NCBI RefSeq assembly: GCF_030445035.2
Contig: NC_080683.1
Coordinates: 88,311,675 to 88,375,674 of the forward strand
Source: Dasypus novemcinctus
Lineage: Eukaryota; Chordata; Mammalia; Cingulata; Dasypodidae
Length of the DNA: 64,000 bases
Reading direction: 5' to 3'
How positions within the stretch are numbered: position 1 is the stretch's first letter; every line of letters begins with the position of its first letter. The position numbers and the translations under genes were made by a program. This document shows positions 50,401 to 62,400 of the stretch, piece by piece. A model generated the notes under the pieces. It had not been told where the DNA came from. It was given only the letters and a program-made list of their open reading frames with translations, and made no database searches.

Positions 50401-53400
50401 TTAAATATTGAAGAATCTTTTTTTTGTGACATGATATAGAGCAATTAAAAATGTACCCTGTACTCTTAAAACTTGCATTACTAACTTTAAAATTTAGGTG
50501 TTTGTGAAACTATGGCCTAATATTTAATGGTTATATAGTCTTAATTTCTGAAACAAAATGAAAGTATGTAAATGCAAGTAAATCTGATCATTCAGATATT
50601 TATTCACTTATTCGAGCAGATGTTTACTGAGCACCTAATGGGTAGAAGTGATGGGGAGGGAAATCAATGACTGAGTGCCCTTCTATGGGTGGTGTTTGGT
50701 GGAGAATAGAAAAATGAATGAGAAGTAGTTAATGTTTTTAAGGAGCTCAAAATCGATTTGGAGAAAGAGGAATATAAATGGTGAGATGGATACAGGTTGG
50801 TACCAGATAGAGAGGACCTTAGATGCCTTGCCAGAGAATGGGTTTTGTTTTTTTAGGTGATGAATCACAAAGGTTTTAGAAGCAGGAAATGACCAAATCT
50901 GACCCATTTGGAAAGATAGCTTGTGACAAAAGAAGGGGAGAAGAAATGTTTGGAGATGGGGAGGATCTGAGAACACAGGAAAAGACAACTTTTGGTTTTA
51001 GATTACTAAACAAACATACACATTCTCCCTCCCCCCCACCTAATTTCCACCAAATGTCAAAACAACTATATATATAAAAATATATCCACAGCAGTCCTGG
51101 AAATCTGGGTGAGTTATTACTAGCAGAACAAACAGTTTGGGATTCTGGAAGATACAATGCAGAATGGAACACATTGATCAGAAACCTTAATCTTCCACAG
51201 GCAAAAGACAAGATCTCCAAAAAACGTCAGCTTTTCCAGCTAAACCCCAGAGTCCAGGTGTGGTGGGCAGAGGGCATGCTAATTAACTAAAGGTCAGAGC
51301 AGCTGTGCCTCTGCACTCAGGCAGCGCTTAGTGTTGGGCTCTGGTAGTGGACTCACAGCAGTGGTTAGGTCTGGGGAAGAGAATTGGGAGCTAGCTCATA
51401 GACTCATTCATCCTAAATGAAAGCCCATATGATCCCACCTTCCTCTCTTTCCTTCTCCATACAGTCATCAGGACTCAGTACATGATTTCACATGATTCAT
51501 GATTCCTTCTTGGATGGAGGAAATACACTTAATTACAATAATTTTTGGTCTAGGCCTTCACTTACATAATGGCCATAGCTTCAATTCATGGATGGACTGC
51601 AGTGCACTGGAGTGGGACTTCAGAGAGACTTTTTTCCTCTAATATATCCTGGGAAACTCCGCCCATTCCCATGCGTTGTTCCAACCCTGGCCAAGGAACA
51701 TGATTTCTGAGCGATATGATCACCTTTATTTCATTCAGGGACATAGCTGGAAAAGCTTTGCATGGGAGCTGGGGCGTGAGGACAAGTGAATGTGGTGGGG
51801 TTGGAAGCTTCCCCCAACTCTGGCTGCCCCCTGTTCTCTATTCCTGTGGAGAGGATTTTATTCGTTCTTAATCCATGCATCCACTTAGCTAAGAGAAGAG
51901 AGCAACAGAGAATTAGACTACCAATGCTCATCAAAGTGCAGGTTATTTCGACCATGACAATTTACTGGCCCTGCCTTTCTCCATTTTTATGTGGGAATGC
52001 ATGGTCTAGGATCTGTCTCTTGCCTGCTGCAAAAAAATAAAATTTACTATCACTATGGACAGCAACCCCAAACTCTAAATCATCTGTGAATTTATGTTCT
52101 GGAATAAAAACGAAAATTATAACTTAATTGTTTCACTACCAAATGACATAGAGATTCAGTTTACTGTTAGTATGTAGTGGGGAAATTCTCACTGAACCCC
52201 GCTGTCTTTGACTTAACCAGTGTAATTTTTTTTCTCTGAAGGTCTATTGCAATCCCACTGGTGGTACCAAATTTCGCTTTAGTAATACTCTGTTTCAGCT
52301 ACCAGCTAATCTAGTTGAGTTACTTAAGAAAAAGAGGTTAATGTGTTATAAGAATGTAGGGATATCTTGTACAATCCAAGAGAAAAAAGCATAGTGGGGT
52401 CCCACCATGGGCCAGAATCAGGAATGAGAAAACCAGGAAGAACCACAGCCTCCTTTTCTCCAGGTTTCTGGTATCTCAGCTTAGTTTTTCTCAGAGTGCT
52501 GATTTTATTCTTTCTCTGCAGTAGAGCTATTTGCCTTTCTCCCTTTCTATAAAACAGCTTTCTCTCTTTCTCTGCATATGATTACCATAGAACTTTTGGG
52601 TTTTGGCTGTTTTCTATTCAATGCCCAGCCCAGACTAGTCTCACTGGGTCCTAATTCTAAGTTTCCAAGGTAGGGAATCTGATAGCCCAGATTTGTTCAA
52701 GGGATCCACCATGGTCCAATTAACTGAAGGCAGGGAAATGAGGTCATATCTAAAACACGAGGCCTGCATGGGTATAGGGAATCAATTCTCAGGAAAGGGA
52801 GTAGTTGGACAGATGCCCCAGAATGATGTCTATTACAGTATGTAAAATGTTTATTATTATATGCAATACCAAAATAAGATGCTAGCTTCTCAATTAAATT
52901 TGAAAACATAAAAATTATAACAATTTTTAAGGCTAGAAAATAGTTGGTAAAACAGATATACTCATATACTCATGGGGAAATATAAATTAGTATTATCATT
53001 TTGGAAAATAATTTGCCCTCTTCCTAGGACTTCTCTTCCTAGGACTCTATCATATAAAGACTTATTCAGCAATATGATCAAAGATTTGTATACAAGGATC
53101 TTCACCCATAAAAATGAGAAAACTGGAAAGAACTGAAAGTATATTAAATAGTTAAATGAAGTCTAAAAAATGCATAAACTAGAATATTTGAAAGCTATTG
53201 TGAAAATAAGTTATTTTTAACCCAGATTTCTTTGATTCAACTTTGATAAATATTTAATCAGAGGCCACAAGTTTTCTTGGCAGGTATTTAACATGTTATT
53301 GATTCAAGGGTAAATACGGGAGAAGATTAGCAAACATTGACATTCTAATTACCATAAAGGTGAAATCTATAGTGATTCTGTAACTTGTCATTACAATGTT

Positions 53401-56400
53401 GAGTTTCTGTCTAAGACTATTCCCTATGAAGGCTAAGAACTTGCCTATAATAAGGGAAGTTTTGTGTTAATAGTTTCAAGGGCTGATGATTGTTATCTTG
53501 AGACTATGAGTGTTCATTAGGAAGCTGCATTTGAGTGAGAGCTTCATATCGACAGTGGTGTTCATTCCAAGCGGTAAAGTGTGATCTACTTCCTCATCAG
53601 GGTGTGATGTTAATCTGCTGTCTCTGACCCACTGACAAGTGCCCATGTGCCAGCAAAAAATTCTTAGAATAAGCCTCTGTCATCAATGTATGAAAGTGAC
53701 AATAAGACCTGATTGAAATTGCATGGTATCTTTTGAGAGTTGAAACTAGCAAAGTCCTTCATAAAAATCAATGAAATTATCTCTCCTCCTGCATCACTTT
53801 AAAAGTCTACATCAAATTCAGGAAGGGAATTGGAAGAACTATTAAGTTTTAAAAAAATTTTTTATGACCCCCCCCTTGAGACTTTTTGCATTCTGTCTGC
53901 TCTCTGTGTCTATTTCACTGTACGTTCTTCTGTGTCTGTATTTATTTATTTTTCCCTTCCCCCTTGCAGCTTGCTTGCTGTCTGCTCTCTGTGTCCATTT
54001 GCTACAGGCTCTTCTGTGTTCTTGCTTGTCTCCCTTCTCTTGTTGCATCACCTTTGCTGAGTTGGCTCTCTGCAGTGCTTGCAGGCTGGGTGGCGCTCCG
54101 CTGTGTCTGTGGGCTGGGTGGCACTCCACAGGGTGCGGGCAAGCCTGCCTTCACAAGGAGGCTCTGGGACGGGGACTGAGGGCCTCCCATATGGTAGATG
54201 GGAGCTCATCTGATTGAGCCACAGCTGCTTCCCAAGAACTATTAAGTTTTGATTATACATGAACAAAAATATTTTTATAAACACTGATGGAGAAATAATA
54301 TATGTGAACAAAGGAGAGGTTTCATGGGTATCCTAAAGAGTGGTCCAAATAAACTTAAAAAATGGGGAAGTGACCAAGATATAACAGTCAGGGAAAAAAA
54401 TATCAGAAGTGAGAAACTGGTCAAGAGCCTTCCCTCTTGCAAATGGTCCAGAAGCCCATGTTGGAAAGCAATCAATTATCCCCTGAAAAGATGCTCAACC
54501 TCCCTAGCATTCAGGGAAATGCAAAATGAAAAAACATAATGAGATGCCATTTTAGCCTATTAGATTGGCAAGATTCTAAAAATTTGATTATATCCAATAT
54601 TGGTAATTGTGTGGAACATTGGGGGCATTCAAATGCTGCTTGTGGGAGTATAAATTTGTATTGCCTCAATATTGAAAATGCACATTCCTTTAGGTCAAAC
54701 CATTCTACTTTCAGGAAGTGATCCACCAGAAACAATGCTTCACAGAGGTATTACAGCTAATAATCACTAAATGTCTACTATGTGCCAGGTACTGCACTAG
54801 GACATTTTAAGCATTAACTCATTTAATTCTCATTACAACCCCATGATGCTGATTTCTAAATATTTATTGAATACCTATATGTGCCAGGCATTGTTCTAGG
54901 TGCTTAGGGTATATCAGTGAACAAAACAAAGGAGCTTGCATTTTTCCAGAGGAAAGACAAAAAATAACATGAAAATAAATAGAGTATATAATAAATTAGA
55001 ATGTAATAAGCGTTATGGGAAAATAAATAGAAAAAGGTAAGGGAGATTGGTAGTTCTGGTCTGGGACAGGAAGCAGGCTATAGTATTACACGGGCCATGG
55101 TTGGCCTCATTGAGCAGGTAAAATCTGAGTAATCTTAGAAGGAGGTGAAGGAGTTGTTCATGCAGATAGTCAGGGGAAAAGTGGTCCAGGCAGAACAAGA
55201 GCTTGAGTAAAGACTGTAGATAGGAGTGTGCAAGGCCAGTTCCAGTATCAGCCAGGAGGGCAGTGTGGGGACCAGAGTAAGTAAGGTGGAGAGTGCTAGG
55301 AGATGAAGTCAATGAGAAAAGAGGCCTGGACCCTATAAGGCCTCTTCTGACACTGCAGGAACTTGGGCTTGTACTGGGAGCACATGTGGGGGAGAGGGGG
55401 GAGGTGGGACCTTGAGAGAGGAGTGACATGATATGACTTACATTGATAAGGATCTAATTGCTGTATTGAGAATAGATATTCAGGGAACAAGAGAAAACCC
55501 TGATTCAAACAGTTTCTTTGGGAACAAATTGATACAACAAACCTAGTAAACCAGAATACCTGATCCTACAAGAATCCCATCTTTCATATAGACACAGTAA
55601 CAAACTAGACTAAAGTCTCCAAAACAGCAGGGTCTAAAGCTGTGTACATGGAAGGTGAGGACATTTGAGAAGTTAGCACATTATCTTTTACCTTTTTATT
55701 CTGACTTATTTTAGGTCTTGAGGAATTTTTTCCTTTTTTGTGAAGGAGAAACAATGGTGAAGACTCAATGGGACACTCATATAGAGAAATGTGGACCTTT
55801 TCAGAGTAACGCTGGAAATCTTCAACCTCCACATCTCTATCCAACCTATGTTTGTAACAGAGGGGAAAAAGAAAGTCTAAATACATTGTTCAAAATTGCC
55901 TGATGAAAACATTGGAAATCAAAGAGCTTTGCAATTAAATTTTGTTGTTGTTGTCCATCAACCATTATGTTAACCAGAACTTTTATATTATTATTCACTC
56001 AATTGATCAATAACTATGTGCCTGGCACCAGACCCTTTATATTATTAATCAACCAATTAAGCAATAACTGTGTCTGGCACTAGCACATTCTGACAAATGA
56101 ATATCTTTTACCTCACCACATCCCCTGGATGATTGGAACCACCTCTGTGTGACTTAATTTGTATTAAATTCCATCTTTGCTTATTCTTGTACTTAGGGAG
56201 CCCCCATTGTCTTTACTAAGAACTTAGATTAATGGTTTTGTTTAAAACCAGGCATTAAATTAAGAAGATATTTTAAAACTTATAAGAAGGATTTGTGCTT
56301 GTAACTCTGTGCTATATCATTAACAATAAGTATGACAAGAGCATCTAGCATTAATAGATTGTTGTGTGCCAGAGGCTGCGCAAAGTGATTTATGTGTATT

Positions 56401-59400
56401 ATTTCATTTAATCCTCACAGCAAGCCTATAGGTCAGGGGCTATTATTATCTTCACTTCAAAGGTAAAGAAACTGGGGCTTACTTACTAAGGTTATATAGG
56501 AATTAAAGGGCAAAAAACTTATACACAAACCCAAGTATGTCATTTCCCCAAGGACATAAATTTTTAAACTACTATTATATTTTCCAAAGTCTTTGACAAA
56601 ATTATTATTCTCAATTTTAATAATGGAAATATTTTCATTATTGACTTGCTCTTTTTTCTCATTCATGCAAATTTATAAATAATAAAAATGTTATACCTGG
56701 TAAAGTAGGCATTACTTATACAGCCGGTGAAATTGGCATACTGGGGACTGACAGGTGAACCACCGAAATAAAACTTCTTTTCACCTGTTTGTGCCTGTTC
56801 CACTTTCGCTTTGGTGGGATTTTTACTTCTGTGTATGCTTTTATCTACTATCAGTTCATATCTGCAAAGAAAAAAACTTCTTCACACACGGCAGCTAACA
56901 TTTTCCCTTGAGTTCCAATATTAGGTTGGATAAGCAGGTTTTCTCATGGAATTGAAATGGAGCATCTAGTTAATAAAAAATTAGTGAGTTGCCAGATTAT
57001 TCATGAGGCCCAGGATAAAATGAACATTTCTAAATGCAAAAAAAGACTCTCCAAAACATGACTGGCTTTTAAACTCATAAAAGCAAGCAGTTCAGATGAC
57101 TTGACTAGTCCTCTACATTACTTTTTTTGTGTGGAGAAAACAACATATCTCATGATGATCATTTAGTCACATTTGTTGTAGACCATTTTCAATGTAAAGC
57201 ACATTGAATGGATTTGATCTCAACTGTAAATGGAGTCTAGAAAAAGCCTATTGACATTTATTTTGATGGGAAGACTCAAAGAATTGGACATAGAATATCA
57301 GCAGTCTACAATAGAGGTTAATTTTTTTATTCCAGAACGTTTTTTATTACAAAAAAGAAATTCAGTATTAAATATTTAAAAGGTAAAGTTAGAGCTTTTA
57401 AAATGTGGCCACAAATGTAGCTTCCTCAATTGTTTAATTCACAATTTACTAAACCACTATTTGCTGAGCTCCCTCCATATGTAAATAACTGCACTTCATT
57501 AAGGAAGTAGAACAAGCAGTCACTTCCCTCAAGGAGAGTATAACCTATTGTTTTACTGAAAAAATCATATTTATGTTCAGTAATTTTATAGTGTCTTGAA
57601 AATTAGTAGCAAATTTCTTTTTAAAAAGGAAAATAATTCCCTTCTCTGTGTTTTTAAGTACTAGAAAACCAACAGGATAGCTTATTATTATTTGTAACAG
57701 TCATTTGACAGATTCATGCTGTACAAATAAAGAAATATGGTATAAAGAATATAAAGGGAGGATCTGTACCTCGTGGGTGAGACAGAGGTGATGATGAAGT
57801 GGGACAGCCCATCGTTGTACTGCTTATCTGCAGACTGAACTTTAACTCCCTTTACATCCATTATCACAGTGCCGTTATCCAGCGAAATGGAGAACACGTC
57901 TGACTGAAATGCAAGCACAGGGATGTACGTTGAGAGTCCAGCAATCCAAAAGAGGGCCATGTTTTCAATGCTTACTTCATGGTATTGTTTAAAGGGATAC
58001 ATGCTTTACAGGAAATGTGTTTGCAAAATAATTTCTATGAATAAGAAAAATATAATGTCATAATGCTTGTATTGTTTGTGTTCCCTATAAAATTAGACAT
58101 GTTTCAAAGGAAAAAAGAATCTCCTAATATTCTGAACTGAAAATTTTTGGTGACTTTGTTATGCTGAGTATTGTTGGCCAGTCTCAGTGGCTCTCCTAAC
58201 AGGCATTTATATCCATCATCAGTCTTATTTTAAACCTCTTTAGAAATACTGTATTTGAACCTCTGGGGATATATCTGGCTGATTAGGCAAGGATTAATTT
58301 GCTATTTTTGACTTTTTCAATGTTTCATTATTTTCATCTGTAGTGGTGAAAGAGAAATAAAAAAGCAGAAGTTAACATCCCTTTTTCTGAATTTGGTTAT
58401 TGCTTATCTTAAAATATTGGCACAATGATAATCTTGCTTTTCTTTCCTTATATGGGCACCAACCTCTAAAGTCAGTGCTCAACACAGACAACTTTTTTGT
58501 CAAGTGTTATTTAACTAACCATGGTTCTCTGTGGCAGGTTTGATTGACAGAGGTCCTATAAAATACTGTGGCTAAATTTTCACAGAAGCAAATTAAATTA
58601 AATTTGATAGAAATGTGACAGATACAGACAATATATATGAAAAGTGAATGCTGCTTTCATAAATTACGACTGGTCCATCAGTGTATACATCGGTGATAAC
58701 CTTTTCAGAGGTAAATCAGTTGGATCTTAGGATCACCAAACTTCCTACAGATCTTAGTTTATTCTTGAAATAATTTATCTTTATAAGCTGAACTCAAGTA
58801 TTCTATAGCAAGTCCAAGAACAAAAACCTATGTCTTTTTTACTATTTTATAAACTGAATCAATCACATGTTGTTGATTCTTCACTTTTTAGTGCCATTAT
58901 GGCTTTGGAAGTTTGGTGATACATATGAACCCCTACATAAAACAATGTTTTAAAATACGCAAAACAAAAAACATAGGAATAATAGAAAACCAATAATATT
59001 GAAATACAGTTTTTAAAATATTTAAATGACAAATCTGTGATATAGTAATACATGTATTTCTTTATCAACATAGTAACAAGATCTATTAGCAGTTCTAATA
59101 ACGATTGTAGTTTAGAAGTGGTGATGAGAAGGAATGATATTTTGAAATATCTGTGATAACTGTAATGTTAAATGAAAAGTATCTATGATTGCTATTAATG
59201 ACAAAGTCACATGGACTGCTAATACTACATTAATAATGAAAGAAAATGCTAAATTTCAGTTAGGAAAAAAAAGATGTAATTTTTCCCATCCAAGTCCACA
59301 GATGCCCTGAATCTTATTCATGAACCCCTGGAGGATGGTTCTAAGAATCCCAGGTTAAGAACTACTGACATACAATATATTTTATATTTTAAGGTGCCTA

Positions 59401-62400
59401 GAATGAGAGATTCTGCCTATGTTCATGTGAATGAAACTTAATCTGAATAGAAAACCACTTTTACTGTGCTTAAAAAGAGTTTTTAATGGACAAAACATTT
59501 ATCACAAAGACATTTCCTCAGGGAAAAACAAATACTTACCCCTGAAGTATAATAGAAGAGTAACCCATTTGGTTGTAATGTTCGGAAATTAAAACCTCCT
59601 TCAAAGCCATCAAAGAAAGAAATTTTTTGACTTGAAGCAATGAAACTCTGTCCATTGAAATATGCTCTGCGTGATATCTGAGGGCCAAAGTAAAATTTCA
59701 AAATGAATATAGTGTTTTTGAAATTACTGAATGCTTAAAATTTTAAATACCAAGGTCCCTGCCTGTTAGTTCCTTTATTGAATGTGTACGTTTTGACTTC
59801 TGGTTGATGCTAGACTTCAGGCGTGTTAGCCTTTCTCTGCATTGCTCTAAATGATGGGATTTCTGCTTCTCTATCTCCTACACCCTGAGTTAGAACTATG
59901 CTCACATACACTCTCTGGGCTTTGCATACCTCACCCATTGAAAATTGAAGCCACTGGTCAAGTCACAGAGGGCTCCCAAGGACCTTCTAGTTTAATGACT
60001 TCCTTATGCTGGAGGTAGAAGGGAACCCAAGGTGGACATAGGACCACAGAGCAGCTGACAAAAACTTTTCCAGTTTTTGAGAGTGATTAAGTTTTGTGCC
60101 TATTTGTTTTAAAGATTTTGATTGGTACTTACAAGTGAGTCTTCTGGGCACCCATAACCAACTCCCAGGGTTTCTGTCTGCTCCAATAAGTTAAAGTCTT
60201 TCTTTTGGAACTGGAATCCCTTCATACAACCCCTGAAGTTGACATCTAGGAGGAGGTGTGCTCTTAGGGTCCTGGAAGAAAAACATTGGTCTTTACTGAT
60301 TGAGCCATGATGATGATGATGTTATCCTATATAAGTAGGATATGAATGTCGAGTTTCCTTATAGTAACTGGCAATGGCTTTATATCATATCCTCATGCTT
60401 CATTTGATAAGGACACAGCAATGTATTATCTTGGCCTATACAATGTCTAATCTTGGCCAAAACAGTTCTGTTTTGGGTCTTGCCATCTTGTTTTCTTCTT
60501 CACGTTTTCAAAATCTTCTAACTTACATTAGTTCATCTTTATAACAATCAGTGAAATAGATGGGAATATGATTTATTTCTTTTTTATCAGTTGATTATTA
60601 ATTTGAACTACAGGGAACTGATATATTTGTAGTTCAAAAGCAGTCAACTATTGGGAATGATGTGGTTTAACCTATAAAATGAAATTAAGAGATGGCAAGT
60701 TATTCTCTTATATAACAAATAGTAGAATTAGGATTTGAACCCAGATCTTCAGACTTCCACTAATCCACTTAGGTAATGAACCCATCTTCTTGGCCTTACT
60801 TGTAACATACTGTAATCAACTGCTGGGGAGGGAATAATGTCCCACACAAAAGGCTTGCTCAAGTCCCAGTGCCTCGTCCTGTTGGTGTGAACCCATTTGT
60901 GAATAGGACAACTGAAGATATTATTAGTTAAGGTGATGTCATTATCACCAAAATGAATGAGGGCAGCCTTTTACTCCAATATGGCTGAAGTCCTTATAAG
61001 CAAAGGAGATTGGATATGGGCGAGAAACCATAGGGAGCTGCCAGAAGCTGGAAGTCAACAGAACCCAAAAGAGAAAGGAGAAGATGCCACCATGTACATT
61101 GTCATATGACGGAAAAGCCAAGGAACCCAAAAGACTGTGGGCCAGTCAGATGATAATGACCCCAGGAAGAAGCAAGCCTTCTTACCTCTGAAACCAAGAG
61201 TCAAAAACTTTCTGTTGTTAAGCCAACCATTGTATGGCATTTGTCTTAGCAGCCGGGAAACTAAGACACTGACTATGACAAAAGGAATGTCTTAGGGAAC
61301 CTTGGGCCTTTGGTTCAATAGGAAAGTAAAAAATCTTTTATCTTTAGGACCAGGTTGGCATCTTGCTCAATACTGTAATCCCAGTACTTATTATTATGCC
61401 TGGAATATAGGAGGTATCCCAAAATATGTTATTGGATGTTGAATGCACGTGAAGTTAGTTTTGATTAAATTGTAATGACTTCAGTGTATTTTAGATAGAC
61501 ACTAGGCAAACTAAGGGAAGTAACAGTCCCACATATTCTTCTCTAACAAGACCAAGCATGGAGTATGATGATAATTGTCAGATGGGGTGATACAACAGTG
61601 ATCATAATGGTTAAGGGTCCTATTTGTTACAGCTGAAGGATATGAAAGAAGCTTAGGGAATCTTCTTTAAATATGAAGCATTGCAACATGGAAGGGCAAT
61701 TGCATCAATTTTGATTCAATATAAGGAAAAGCTTTTGACAATTGAAGCCATTAAAAATAGATTTTTTTTTTGTCTTCCGAGGCATCACATATCCACCAAT
61801 AAATTCATTCAAAGAGAGATATGAGGATCATTGGAGAGGAGGATTCTGGATTGGATGGGAGGTCGGATTCCCAACCCTGGCAGCACAGTAGAATCACCTA
61901 CTTGGGAGTTTTTTCTGTTTTTTGTTTTAATATTATGTTGGGGCCTTACCTTAAATCAATTAAATTATAATTTCTGGAGACCAGGGCCCAGGCAATGGCA
62001 CTTGTTAAAGCTCTCCAGATTATTCCAGATTATTCAAATGATAACCAGGGTTGAGAACAATTGGACTGTCTTATCTTAAAGTTGCTTCTCAGCTTTAGGG
62101 CTTCTGCTGCTATGAATTGATTACAATAAGAGCTGAAATTTTTTAATAAATTAGGATAATGTTTCATTATATAATACATAATCCACAATCCCTTGGATTA
62201 CCTTTAAAATGTTTGTACCCTCATTAGATACTATTTGAGAATTCAAAATAAGTTTAAATTAAGAATAAACAAAAGTAAAGGTACACAACAGTGCTTTGTG
62301 TTCATACAATACATATGTTCTGCCCCTTTTCTCGTCAATGAGAAATATTGCATTAGCATATAGACCAGAAATAATACAACAATTAAAGAAACCTGTAGAT

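Noticed and set aside
53842-54217. Frames of 95-117 codons on both strands at 53.8-54.2 kb, rich in Leu/Cys
   Set aside because: They coincide with the DAS-related SINE and its CT-rich body.
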